The translations under genes and the position numbers were made by a program. Shown here in pieces: positions 1 through 12,031 of a DNA stretch of 64,000 nucleotides. This DNA is from Ricinus communis (lineage: Eukaryota > Streptophyta > Magnoliopsida > Malpighiales > Euphorbiaceae): assembly GCF_019578655.1 (NCBI RefSeq), contig NC_063260.1, positions 26,498,888 through 26,562,887 on the forward strand, read 5' to 3'. The notes under the pieces were generated by a model. The model saw nothing but the letters and a program-made list of their open reading frames with translations. It was not told the DNA's origin and ran no database searches. Positions within the stretch are counted from its first letter, which is position 1. Every line of letters begins with the position of its first letter.

Positions 1-92
1 TGGGAGTAACCAAAAACACTAAATAATTACATTACGCGATAAGCAACACTGCTCAAATCATGACTAAGGCATTGCAAAATAAACTCTGGAGG

Positions 93-2959
93 TATAACAC
101 CCGGAATTTTTATATATTTAATAATGAGTTTTTATTTAAGTTAATTTTACCTTCATTATTATTGGGTTTAATTTGAAATGATTTAATGAAAAATTTAATA
201 TTAATCAAATAAATGAGTTATTTTCTATACCCAATTAGTTTGAAATTTTAAGAAATTATTCAAGTAAATTATTTGATAAATGATTATATTTTGGCTATTC
301 AAATTTTCCCAAATGCATATTTATATAAGTAAAATTATATATTGGAAAATTTTGGAAGAAATTATAAAGGATGTTTTTATAAAAGAATTTTGGGAAAATT
401 GGTATTATAATTGATTAGTAGTATTAAATTTTAAGTTGGAAATTGATTATTTAATTTAATTGTGTGTAGGATTTAATTGGAGGATTATTTTGGAATAAGG
501 ATTAAAAGTATAATTTTATTTTTATGGGGTTTTAATGGAAATTTGTGAGCTTGGTATTTTTGTAAATAAATATGCCGGTCAGGGGTATTTTTGTAATTAT
601 GTATTTTCAATAATTCGGATTTGGTCCAAATTAATTAGTTAAGGGCTTAATTGAAAAGCTAAAGGAAAGTTTGGGGGTCAAATTGGAATTTTAATGGATG
701 AAATTGTAAGTAATTAAGAAAGTTGAGGGACCAAATTGTAATAAGAAAAAGTTCAGGGGTCAAATGTCGATATTGAAAGGAATGGAAATCGGGGAGAGAG
801 AAAAGAAAGAAGGAAGAAGAAGAAAGGGAGGAGAGAGAGAGGCGTCCCCGTGGATCTGACGGAGGCTGGCCGGAAGGAGCGCACGTCAAGCGAGCCCGAT
901 GGTGGCGGTGGAGGCACGGTGGCGGAATCGCGGCGGTGGCGGCCGCCGTTCGCTTCGATGGCCTTCCCTCGGTGGCGATCGGCTCGAGAGCTTCCTTTTA
1001 GCGTACGGCTTTGGTGGTCGGAATCGGAGATTCTCGGTGGAGAGAGAAAATGGTGGCGGCCGTTTTTGGGCTCTTCCGACGAGCTCCGGCGGTGGATGGA
1101 TGATCGGAGGATGTATCCCGACTCTCCTCATCTCAAGCTTCGCGATGGCACCAGCTTCGTGGCGATCGGGCTTCGTTTCGCGAATCGACGGTCGAGATCG
1201 TCCGCAAATCTCTCCCGGATGATCGGGTGTCGGATCGGAAAAATCGAAAGCGGGGATCGCCACGCGTCATGAGTCCGATGGTGTGTTCGGATCGTCGATC
1301 GGACTCGGTGGTCGGAAGTAGTCGGACCGAGCGATCGGCGCCTCGGTAATTATCTTTAGCCCGTTAATTTTAGAAATTCTTGGTTTAATTGTGTCTATTG
1401 GATGGTATTGAGTATTTGATGATTTTGTGAGTCAAAAATATTTGTCTATCAGTTTGCCTGCCTCGTGTTTTGTCTTTGTGTGAGGTCGGAAATAGTGAAG
1501 TTTGGGGACCCGACTCCCGCTTTTTTAAATTGTTGGATATTTGGAGTGTTTTTCCGGCAGTCCTGGACCCGTTTTTACGGGGGGTAATGTTCGTGTTGTA
1601 GGGAGGTTCTCACGAGTTTCGTGAGAATTCTCCAGTCGAGATTCAGGAGTCTAGACCTAGGATTAAAGATCGATTGTTTCAACATTTTGATAAATTTTTT
1701 TCCGTGATTAGATCTGTTTGTTTGGCTCGCTCCAACCGAGGCACCGGAGCAGAGCTAGGAGGTCGCCTAATTCTGTGAGTTAAAGTCATTTAATCTTTGC
1801 GCTATTGCTAGTCTGATTTTAATATGCTATTTAGAATTTGTGCTTAATATGATTATTAGTATCGCAAAATAAATGATTTCACTTGATTATTAATATTTGA
1901 AATAATATAAATATTATTATTAGTATGTTATAATAAGATAAACGTTATTATTTTCCCCTCACAAATTGCACGTTATTTTACCTTAAATCTTTAATCTTCA
2001 TTTCGATATGTGTTGGTTGAGTTCATCAGATAATGATATTTATTATATGTGATGATTGCGAATTGGGAAATGTGGCTTGTAGAACATGTCGCACCGGTAA
2101 TGATTATGGACATAAGGTTATTATGGATTTGTTTGCCCCGATCGAGCATTGCTCTGGCCGAGTTCGATTGATTCACGGAGTTAAGGTCCCCGATCGAGCG
2201 ATGCTCTCGGCCGGCTTATTTGGAATTCAAGTGTTCATGCTGGAGGTAAGGACCCTGATCGAGCTTGCTCTCTGGGCGCTAGTCTTATTGGATTAAGAGA
2301 GCCAAAATGGCTGTTAGATTTTGGGGTTTAGGGTTCTACCGAGCCACTCGTCCCGTAAAAGTAAAAATATATTTTTATTATTCATTTATTTATTTATTAT
2401 GGTATGATTATAATATGGATTGTATTTACGTGCATGATTGATATTTTGATTCGAATGATTAATATTTTTATATGAAGGAAATAGTAGGGTATAATTATAG
2501 TATGGTTTGATATACTGATTTGAATAATCTATGTTTTCTGAGAAGAAGCAATAGTCCCTAGATTATTTGATTTTAACTCACTCGACACCGATACCCCATT
2601 TTTACCGCTTTTCGGATTCGTGATCATAGTTCTCCCGCGACTCTTATTCAAGAACTCCTTCATCATCGGGTGATGTATTTGATTTGGTATATAAATTGGT
2701 AAATCTTAGATTTTCCGCAGTAGTAATAGTAGATGTATCAGTTGTAAATTTTCTGAGTTTCAGATCTCGCCTAGTTTTTCTGGCAGACCGAAGTATTTAT
2801 GTAAAATGTAGCATTTAAGATAAAGCGTGGCTTTAATAATATTATTTTGAGATGAGATTTGTTTAAGTCAGTGAGTGTCAGGCTTACTACGGGTTTCGGT
2901 GGCCTTATGCCTACCCATTCCCTAGTGCCGGTAACGGGTCCACGGGTGGGGTCGTGACA
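93..2959. mobile_element. Solo LTR of a Ty3-gypsy-like retrotransposon
   Basis: The left end reads TATAACACCCGG (a TGTAACACCC terminus with one change) and the right end reads GGGGTCGTGACA, the inverted counterpart usual for plant gypsy LTRs. The flanks are GGAGG at 88-92 and GAAGG at 2960-2964, a 5-bp target duplication with one mismatch. Removing the element and one copy rejoins the interrupted RNase H frame exactly, which proves an insertion. No gag, protease, RT or integrase frame lies inside, and no second copy of the ends was seen, so it is a solo LTR (or a very small non-autonomous element). It is unusually long for an LTR. A GC-rich stretch at about 840-1340 inside an otherwise AT-rich element is probably the leader region. 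Overlapping open frames at 850-1272 and 886-1263 are composition artefacts. Confidence 0.83.
2138..2276 (+). repeat. Triplicated GATCGAGC-type motif inside the LTR
   Basis: Three diverged copies of a roughly 23-base motif (CCGATCGAGC, then TGCTCTCGGCCG) occur at 2138-2160, 2189-2213 and 2253-2276, spaced about 50-65 bases apart. The stretches between copies share AAGGTCC/AAGGACC. Such short direct repeats are common in gypsy LTR regulatory regions. Function is unknown. Confidence 0.6.
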
Positions 2960-3550
2960 GAAGGTTCCTGAAAACAATGACAGCCTAAGGGAAAATTATC
3001 AGCCATTGTTGCAAGTTTGTCCACTGCAAAATTTCCCTCTATGACCACTCAACCTCTTTTCAATAATCGCTTAATATTCTCTACCAGACTCCCATTTGGA
3101 CCATTAACCAACTCCATATCATTCACCATCGTCACAACACTTGCATTATCAATCTCAACCACTAATTGTTTAATATCAAGCTCCCAAGCCAGCAATAAGC
3201 CTTGGTAAAGACCCCATAGCTCAGCATTCGTTATTGACACATTCCAATGTTCATGAAAAATCCATCCGCCCATCGTCCATAATGATCACGAATAATTCCT
3301 CCTGCTTTTGCCATTGCAGTTCCGGAATTGAAAGACCCATCCGTATTTAGCATACTCCAATTAACAGGAGGCAATTCCTAGCCAATAACACCTATCTTGC
3401 CTTCGTTGGGTTGGATGACCAAAGCAAAAGGCATCTTTAGCATTACAAATCTCCGCTACCCTCCTCTGCTTAATATCCCGAACAAGAGAGCCTCGAAAAT
3501 CAGCACTCTCTCCAAACAAACTATTGTTCTTGACATCATTTGTTTAAATC

Positions 3551-6500
3551 CCAACTCCACCATGAGTTTCAGATTTCAATTAACAAGGCTCATTCTTCGA
3601 TTTTAAGCATTAAAACCCCAAATGACCAATGATAATTTGATATTAAAGTAATAATGCATATCAATAGTATATAATAAAGCAGGACAACGATGAACATTGC
3701 ATTGAATTGGAATCAGAGGGCGATTTCGTCCTTTCACAATGTATTTCACGCGTGCCTAGCGAAAGGAGCTCCTCGCCAAACCCTAAGCAAAATGACGCCG
3801 TACCACTCTTACATACAACGATGCCGTTCTAGTGATGTGGGGAAATAAAAAAGAAAAAAAAAACACTAAAACGGTAATGCATTTACCATATATATGTAAA
3901 ATGGGTCTATTTGATGTAAATAAATTTGTAATTTCATCAGCCCTCTCTCAAGACTCATCACATGCCTTGCACAACAACCAACCAAAGATGCATACACGTG
4001 TAAACAAGTTGGCCAAACAACAAATTACACTAAAAATCTTAGTAATATATTGACAACAGGTAAAACGGTTCGTTTGAAAAGATTATTTGTAATTTTGTTA
4101 CAGCCTTCTCTCGACTCTAAACATGTTCGCCATTTAGAGAGCCAGCTCAACATTCTTTGTGATCCTATACAATATTTAATTGATAGCTCTATATAATATT
4201 ATAAAATTATTTCTCTTGTCTTTTAAAATGTAAAATTATTAATTAAATCTTTATATCCAAATTTTTTCTTTAATTACTAGTATATCTAAATTATTTATTT
4301 ATAATTTAATATTTAACCGGCGACATCGCACGAGTAATTTAACTAATTATTTAATAAAATTAAATTGAAAATAGTAACTATCATTTGTATTTTATCTATA
4401 CTTAATCATATTACAATAATAGAATAATAATATTTTATTGCAAATTGAGAAAAAAATCGTTATCAACCAATATTTGATTAGTACTGAAACAGTATAAAAT
4501 TGGAATTTAATATGTGTGTAACATTTTCATATGAGAAATTGAATTTCATTTGAAACATAAGCTGATCCAACAAAATGGGGTAAGAAGTAAAAGATTTCAA
4601 GAAAAAAGAAAATTCAACATAAAACACCTTTAGATTCTACAAATAAGTTGGTCAAAAAATTTAGCAAACTAATAGTACCATACATTGTTATGTACCAATT
4701 ATAAAAGGTTCAGAAGTCTATTTTAGTCATTCAAAAGGCGGAATATATCCGTTGAACATAAGAGTAACAGAAACATGCCACATGCTATCTAAACTATTTT
4801 CTTCTTATTATTATTATTATAGTAAAGAAAAAAGCCTGTCGGGCTTTCCAGCGACGAACGTACTCATGTGGTGACGTTAACGGATGCCTTAGCTAACGGC
4901 CGTTGGTCAACTGACTCGTTGGCAGTGTGTTACTATTGGCTATTCCCACGCTCTATCAATCATTTTCATTTTACAAATTTGTTTCTTTCCTTTTTTAAAT
5001 TATATTTCCGGACAAATGAAAATTTCCTTGCAGTCGACCATTTCGCCCCTCTTAAGAGACCTCTTGTAAAAGCTCCAAGAGAGAAAAATAAAAATAAATA
5101 AAAAATTAAATTAATTTGTGAATTACAATTAGACAACAAGATTAGATGTAAAAACAATTAAAATAGCCAGCACCCACTGAGGTAGACTCGTTTTTTTATT
5201 GGCTTTTATGCTCCTTTGGAAACTTAATCGGTTCCTAATTGCCATTTCCTAGCTAGTTCATAGCCGTCCCAATCGATAAGGGTCTCAAATCCTTGTTACA
5301 AATCTGTAGAAGTACTCAGCTTTCTTGTCTTTCACGTGCTACTTTTTTTTTTTTTTTTTTCCATTTATCGAATTTTTTAAAGACAGGAAAAAGGGAGTTA
5401 GTAAGGGAGAAAACAAAATAATTAATTAGAATAAATATACTTTGCTTAATACATTAATCTCATATATGAATTGAGTAAATGAAAAATTATGAAGGCCCAA
5501 ATGAATGAATCATACATTGAGAGAAATGAAGATTAAAATATGATAAGACTTGAAAGGAGTGGGTTGTGTGTTATTTATATATTAATTAAATTAGTTAATG
5601 ATGCCTTTTACATGGTTATTAAAGTTGCTAACTTGCAAGGAAGGTTCTCAAAAAAGAAATGGTGAGTACATACAGTGAATGGGAGTTTCAATGTATTGAG
5701 ATTGGCTTTAAGTTTGCAGAAGGAGAGAAAAGAAAAAGGATGAGGGAGGCATGGGCATATGTTTAGATGTCCAAAAAACATAGGAAACTGTATTAATGAT
5801 TCATCATGGACAGAAAAACAATAAAATAAAAAAAGGATTTGGATTCGTGGGCCTTAATGGGTCTCTGTTATTGTTCCCCTTTTCACCTTTAGTGGTTGAA
5901 TTATTTGGGAGTGTAGATGGTCGCTAATTATTTTCGAAAGATATAACACAATAAAGTGTTTTATGGGACCTAAAGCAGCTATATGATTCCTCTCCATGTG
6001 CCCATTGTCCCACCTCTCACAATGTTAAATTTGATTTATTTCGCAAAGTATTTTTGTTTAGCCTAAACTATCAAATTGATTTCTCAATTTTTTTTTATAA
6101 ATATATTCTTAAAATTTGCTAAAATAAATATGAATATTGATTTTTTAAAAATATTTCTAGCAAAAAAAAGAAGAAATACAATAAAATAAAATCAATGACG
6201 TGGCAATCATCGGAAGAAAATAAATGATCGGTGAAGAAGAAAATTGTTGCATTTTGTGATCCATTGGGTATCAATTCTAATAACATTGGGTTTGGTATAG
6301 TAATAAAAGGAAAAGTGTCGACAATCTGATTTTTCTCAATCAAAAAACAAGTGAAAACATGGACTATCTTGTAATTGCAATAAGCCCATTAGGCACCAAA
6401 GCCATATATTTCCTTCATGATTAACAATTTGCTACGATTTTCTACAACCCTTGCGCATCTCCAATCCCCAGCTTTTCACTGAGAACTATTCAAAGTCAAA

Positions 6501-7256
6501 AATAACTTCTTTTGGAACTATAGAATTTATATAGAAGAAGAAGAAGAAGAAGAAGACAGCTCAAAACAAATGAAAAAAAATACATAATCTTTTCTATTTC
6601 AAAATAATGAGGTTTAATATCAAATTAAGTTCCGTCGTTTTGATGATTCGTTTTCTTTTTTCTTTTAAATGTCTTACGTGCTATGTTAGCAAAATTACTC
6701 TATTATTTATTTGAAAAGGAAAAAAAAAAAAAACAACTGAATGTAATTTTGTAAAACTTCAAAGAATTAACTAAAATCTTTACAAAAGTTGAAATGTCAA
6801 TATTTAATAAATAATTACAACTTTTCATTTGAAAGTGTACATTTGCGAAATTGATCAAACACAGTTTAATTCCTAAAAAAGAACCCAAGAAAGGCTGAGT
6901 GGGGAGTGGGTGCGGCTGTGGCATGATTGTATCGTATGGGTGTCAAAACTGGAGCAAGGACGACAGGGAACAAGTTACACTGCCACAAGCTGTGGGGGCA
7001 TTACTTACCTATATCCCTACCTACCCCACCACTTCCCGTTCCCTTTTCCAAAATTCCATTTTATATTTGAATTAAATATTTTATCTTTTGTTATATAGTT
7101 TATGCATTGTATTATCACACTTCCATTCGGATTATAATAATATCACATTTTTATTTTTGTCCTACTGTATTTAACATCATATATTAACAACCAGATTGTT
7201 TACTAATACAATATTAAAACTCACCGCCAAACACAGGAAGAGTTTATATTATATTG
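3551..7256. other. Intergenic region, no gene recognised
   Basis: This AT-rich stretch separates the transposon relic from the GDSL gene. Open frames here are short, lack splice-compatible partners and resemble no family I know. It holds a T-run at about 5345-5360, the GAA microsatellite at 6533-6555, a CACGTG core near 5334, and many A/T homopolymers. No terminal repeats or target duplications were noticed. Confidence 0.6.
6533..6555 (+). repeat. (GAA)n microsatellite
   Basis: An uninterrupted GAA/AGA trinucleotide run of about seven to eight units. It is a simple sequence repeat and likely to vary in length between individuals. Confidence 0.9.
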
Positions 7257-7319
7257 CACACGTGTCAGACAGATTCTTATACAGTTATTAAGGTCGGTGA
7301 AGTAGTTGCCCACGTGTCC
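7257..7319. promoter_or_regulatory. Paired G-box/ABRE-like elements upstream of the GDSL gene
   Basis: Two CACGTGTC-type sites lie about 50 bases apart: CACACGTGTC at 7257-7266 and CCCACGTGTCC at 7309-7319, roughly 240-300 bases upstream of the GDSL start codon. ACGTG cores of this form are bound by bZIP (ABF/HY5) and bHLH (PIF) factors in plants. The spacing and position suit a proximal promoter responsive to abscisic acid or light. A possible TATA-like CTATAAG lies at about 7382. The motifs are seen; the function is inferred. Confidence 0.5.
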
Positions 7320-7553
7320 TTTCCCCATCCTTTTTTGTTTTTTCTTTTCCTTTTCCAAATTTTATAACAAACCAAACGGAGCTATAAGATCCGGCCCATA
7401 TGCCTTGCTTACTCCAAGCTTGAAGTGTTTTAAAAACTCGTTAACTGTTTGATGTCACCTGTGAGGCTGTTTTAGACTTTTCACTTGCTCAAAACCTATG
7501 CTGTTCAGTATTACCCGCCAATTTCTCTTTCTCTCTATTTGCAAGAAACAACA

Positions 7554-9660
7554 ATGCTTACCAGTTTTCGTATTCTTCTTCTCTATATTCTAGTCTTTTC
7601 AACGATCTTTATACAATCAAGAAGTCTTGCTATCCCTCAAGAATTAAGCAATTTCTCCCAAAACCTAATCCCTTTTAATAATATTCCAACACCAACACCA
7701 TCACCATCACCTTCTTATTCAATCTTTCTTGCACCATCAAATCACAACTCGACGGGTTCTCTAGTGCCTGCTTTTTTTATCATCGGTGATTCCTCGGTTG
7801 ATTGCGGCACCAACAATTATCTTGGAACCTTTGCTCGTGCGGACCGCCGTCCTTATGGTAGAGATTTTGATACTCACCAGCCTACTGGAAGGTTCTCCAA
7901 TGGCAGAATTCCTGTTGATTATCTCGGTATTTTCTATTTTCTTGATTTTTTTCTTTCTGTTTGGTTTCTGAGAAAGATTGAATTCATGACCGAGGGAAAT
8001 GAAATGTTGGGTGGTCTTGTTTTTTTATTGTTATCCTCCTTTTCACTTCTTTTTGGTTGTAGAAAAATGGAGAGCAAATAATGACCCTTAAAGATTGATG
8101 CTTTATTGTCTTTTCTTAAAGTTTTTCTATGTGGCTATTCTTTCTTCTCTTGATTTTATGACAATTTTCCTTATGGTGGATTGCCTCTGTTTGGTTGTCG
8201 AGGAAGTAAGGAAATTCCAAAGAAAATGAGATGTGAGAAACTATATTCTTTTAGGCTAATGTTCGAGATCTTTTTGTTAATTTTCTGCCAAAGTGCCTAC
8301 CAGAATAATTTTCTGGCCAACCAGACAGATCATTCCGGCTTCTTGGTAAACTGAAAGAAATCTTGATAATTTGAAGTTCATACACCTTATTAAGTTTAAT
8401 TAAAACTGGAAAGTTTGCTTCAGAACTTCTCCAATTAAGTTTATCTTACTTGAATCAGCATTGCGCCTTGGGCTTCCCTTAGTACCGAGTTATCTTGGTC
8501 AGGTGGGAACTGTTGAAGATATGATTCATGGAGTGAATTATGCATCTGCTGGTGCTGGAATCATTTTCTCAAGTGGGTCTGAATTGGTATGCGCTTCACT
8601 GCAACTGTCTTTTGCTAAAACAGAACTCGCTAAATTTGACATTCTGCAAATGGTGCAATTTCGATACAGGGTCAAAGAATCTCCTTCACCCAACAAATTC
8701 AGCAGTTTACAGATACCTTTCAATCATTCATTTTAAGCTTGGGTGAAGATGCTGCAACTGATCTCATCTCCAATTCCGTCTTTTATCTTTCAATAGGAAT
8801 CAATGATTACATACATTACTATCTTCGTAATGAATCTAATGTACAAAATTTGTACCTCCCATGGAGTTTCAGCCAGTTCTTAGCGTCAGCAATGCGGCAT
8901 GAGCTTAAGGTGATTGTTCACTATAATCTTCAAACCCACTCACTCAGTTCTGCTCGCGGGTACTTCTGATATGCTGCTTCCTGTTCAGCCATATCGACTT
9001 GAAAAGTTCTCTGCTTCTAGTTATTAATGTTATGCATCAGGAATTTCCTAATTGATATATTCTGATGGTGCAGAACTTGTACATTATGAGTGTCAGGAAA
9101 ATTGTAGTTATGGGGTTGGCACCTATTGGTTGTGCTCCTCACTACTTGTGGAGGTACAGCAGCAAGAACGGAGAGTGTATCACACAGATAAATGACATGG
9201 TTATGGAGTTCAACTTTTTTATGAGATACATGATTGAGGAGCTTGGCCAGGAGCTTCCTGATGCCAAAATTATCTTCTGTGATATGTATGAAGGTTCCAT
9301 GGACATAATCAAGAATCATGAACTTTATGGTAAACCATCTAGACTTCTTTCTTTCTTTCTTTTTGCCCTTTAGCCGCTGATCTATGAGAGCATCTGGCAT
9401 CTTTTACCTTACACATTATGTTCTTATGATCAGGTTTTAATGTGACTACTGATGCTTGCTGTGGGATAGGCAAGTACAAGGGTTGGATCATGTGCATAGC
9501 TCCAGAAATGGCCTGCAGAAATGCTTCAACTCACATCTGGTGGGATCAGTACCATCCAACCGATGCAGTGAATGCTATTTTAGCAGACAATGTGTGGAAT
9601 GGCCTGCACACGAAAATGTGCTATCCCATGAACTTGAAGGACATGGTGAGTCGGTCCTGA
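7554..9660 (+). CDS. GDSL esterase/lipase, secreted (SGNH hydrolase)
   Basis: Five exons: 7554-7926, 8459-8586, 8670-8909, 9074-9329, 9434-9660, giving 407 residues, usual for the family apart from a slightly long N-terminus. Residues 1-26 form a hydrophobic signal peptide ([14 protein letters not shown]), so the protein probably enters the secretory pathway. A Pro/Ser/Thr linker ([10 protein letters not shown]) follows. The SGNH blocks are all present: block [12 protein letters not shown] with nucleophile Ser80, block [13 protein letters not shown], block III SIGINDY, and block [10 protein letters not shown] with Asp370 and His373. Plant GDSL enzymes hydrolyse acyl esters in the cuticle, cell wall or seed lipids; the substrate cannot be predicted here. 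The start at 7554 was chosen because the signal peptide begins there; an in-frame upstream extension adds nothing recognisable. Gene order suggests the orthologue is Arabidopsis At4g10950, which I recall but could not check. Confidence 0.93.
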
Positions 9661-10212
9661 ACCCAACTAATTGCTTGCAGAAGCTTCAAACACTGCTGAA
9701 TTCTCCAATTTTTGCTCAATTCCATGTTTCATATTCTCTGCATATCTACTAGAATTGCATGTTATATTCACATGTACGTAAGACTGAGACTGTAAATTTG
9801 GGATAGTAGGTGTCGACACCTTTCAACAATAGGGAAAATATTATTTTGATGTAGAATAATAGCGTCAAAGCTGTTATTGCATAATTGTGGACATTCACAA
9901 AGAAATTCTCTTTCTTTCAAACCATTGCATGAACATGAATAAGAAGTATCTGTCTATGTGCTAGGATTGGGCTTTTGGTTAGGCAGGTTTATCGACAAAA
10001 CTTCGTCTTAAACAGTATTAGAGTTTTATTAACAACTGTGGGATTTCAATTTCAAAACCTGTATCGGGACGATAGAATTACGTTTCAAATTTAAACTTCA
10101 ATTGGAGGCAGATTAACTAAAACAGTGACACAAGTTTGCTATGGTTAATATTGTCTGTGTATATAAATATTAGATATTTGTGAGAACCCACCATACATAT
10201 TTCATGTAGGAA
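9661..10212. other. Intergenic space between convergent genes
   Basis: About 550 bases between the 3' ends of the GDSL gene (plus strand) and the CBL gene (minus strand). It should hold both 3' UTRs. AT-rich, with no further coding signal seen. Confidence 0.6.
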
Positions 10213-12031
10213 CTACATAGACACATCCTCAACTTCAGATCTCAGTACGAAGCTAGGAAATGCAGTTGTTATATCCCTGCAGGGAGAGAGAAATTCCATT
10301 AACTGATTATTATGGCTGGATTACAGCATTAACTAAAATAGAAAGAATACTGCTTTAATTATTGATTTAAGCTTATTAATCATTTATATTATAAACCAAG
10401 CAACTACTTTAGCTTGAGCTAGTTAACTTAAGTATAATGGATACAGAAGTTGTAGTACTACTATCTATACTATGAGATTGACATTCTAAGAGAAAACATA
10501 TTAAAAAGTATCAGCAGAGAAAAAAAAAGGGGATTACTTCAAGTAAGGAATAGTCATATTCTTGAGCAAGGATGGATTGCGAGTTACGAATTCACTCCAC
10601 TCTTCAAGATCAATTTTGCCATCTTCTTTTGTATCAGCATCCTCAAATGTCTATGATAATTAATACCAAGGTAATTAATTGCATAAAAGACATAAACTTA
10701 TAATCCCAGTGTCCTAATTTTCAGTGAAATACCTTATCGATGATACTTTCGACAATGTCCTGTGAAAGAATCAATTCTGATTCTTCTAGAAGTGCCAAGA
10801 TCAACTCCTTCACCTTTTTCACCACATAATATCGTACGCATTTAGATATCTAATCAAATGCTTTTAACTTTGACAGCAATCAGAATTACCCTTAATTTAT
10901 AAGGGGAAGTATATCTTCAAATGAGGAAGTAGATCAAAGCACCTAAAATCATGCAAGTGGAGAATTGATCACGAGTATCATGCATGAATATGGCACCTGT
11001 ATGTGCATGATTTACTTCTATTAGTCTTCTGTCATCAACATTAATACCCTTTGGCAAGATACATCTCTAACTTATTTTCTTACAAAACCGACCAAATTTG
11101 AATTTCTTGTACAGTGAATAGAGACAAGAAATGTTAAATTTTTGTTCCAAGAGTTGGATGCTGATTCCATTTTCACTTTTAGAGGAATCGGCTGGCACCC
11201 TTTCAAAAATACGATTGATCTTCAAATCCAATAAATTCAGTTACCTCTTCGCGTTCAATGAAGCCTGTTTGCCATATATCGTACAGCTGAAATGCAACTG
11301 CCACATTGGATAGCAAATTCTTTTACTATATAGACTTATGCTATAAGTACATGACTAAGTAATGCAATGATAAAATTCATACACGAAACTTTTTGGGCAT
11401 GAGGTGCTTCTGGGTGGAATACAGACAAAGATCGAACAAATTCCTCGAATTCTATTACTCCATCTTGCTTGTAATCAAACAATTGGAATACCTTAAGAAT
11501 TATGAAAAATTATTAGAACTTCATCAATGACATTATGCCTTTTGTTTTGTCCACTCAAATGCAAGTGAGAAGCTTACTCTGTCTGCTAAGAGATTCTGCT
11601 TCTTTCTGTTTCTAAATAAGCCGAGCTGAAACTCTTCCTGAAAACTCACAATTCTCAGAATGTAGCTTTCAGGAATCAGAAAGCTAAGAATCAAATGATC
11701 AAAGCTTATTTACCTTTTCTGTAAAGAAAGAATTAAATTGCTAAAAACTTACTTTGCTAATGAGTCTATCATCTGTTAAAGAACTACTTAATTTCTTGAA
11801 TAGTTCATACAAAGCTTCAACTTGAGCTACATTGACTGCAAGAATATGAGACATACAGATAATAAAAAATAAAAAAACAAAACTAAATTCAAATTTGGTC
11901 AAGGAAGTGGAAGTTACGAAGGGAAACTCCAAGAGAAAAAGAAAGAATTAATGGAACTTACAACAGGTCTGGGAAGCAAGAAGAGATGGATCTCCAGGCT
12001 GAATTTGCTGCTTTGTGAAAAGGCATCCCAT
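10213..12031 (-). CDS. Calcineurin B-like calcium sensor (CBL4/CBL5 type)
   Basis: Eight coding exons on the minus strand, from 5': 11962-12031, 11753-11835, 11578-11637, 11383-11491, 11245-11297, 10733-10813, 10538-10650, 10213-10276; 210 residues. The protein starts MGCLFTKQ, the N-myristoylation (Gly2) and S-acylation (Cys3) signal that ties CBLs to the plasma membrane. Four EF hands follow: the atypical first ([15 protein letters not shown]), then [24 protein letters not shown] and [12 protein letters not shown]. The C-terminus carries the FPSF motif whose Ser is phosphorylated by CIPK partners. CBLs bind Ca2+ and recruit CIPK kinases to membranes; CBL4 (SOS3) acts in salt tolerance. The LLASQT stretch and the [12 protein letters not shown] end resemble CBL5 most, but CBL4 is not excluded. 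The exon sizes 83-60-109-53-81-113 are the same in the next gene, so the two are tandem paralogues. Confidence 0.93.

Larger units (their letters stand above)
27..3550 (-). pseudogene. LINE-type RNase H (RVT_3) pseudogene, split by an LTR
   Basis: Reading the minus strand from about 3550 down gives a degraded RNase H-like reading frame of the kind found at the 3' end of plant non-LTR retrotransposons. Recognisable pieces in order are QRRVAEICNAK, PPVNWSMLNTDGS (first catalytic Asp), AGGIIRDHYGRW, NAELWGLYQGLLLAW (catalytic Glu), VVEIDNASVV (catalytic Asp), AVDKLATMADNF, then QEP. The frame resumes across the inserted LTR at 92 with PPEFILQCLSHDL and stops at 27-29. It is dead: an in-frame TAG replaces a Trp codon just before LPPVNW, there is a frameshift near 3270, and a 2.87-kb LTR sits inside the QEPPEF motif. 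A 74-residue open frame at 3049-3273 is only a fragment of this relic. The family call is firm; the left and right limits are approximate. Confidence 0.82.

Noticed and set aside
850..1272. Open frames of 107-140 residues on both strands in the GC-rich part of the LTR
   Set aside because: Three overlapping frames exist only because GC-rich DNA has few stops; Arg/Gly/Ser-rich products match no family and the region lies inside a solo LTR.
3049..3273. A 74-residue RNase H-like protein as an intact gene
   Set aside because: It is a fragment bounded by a frameshift and an in-frame stop in the flanking homologous sequence.
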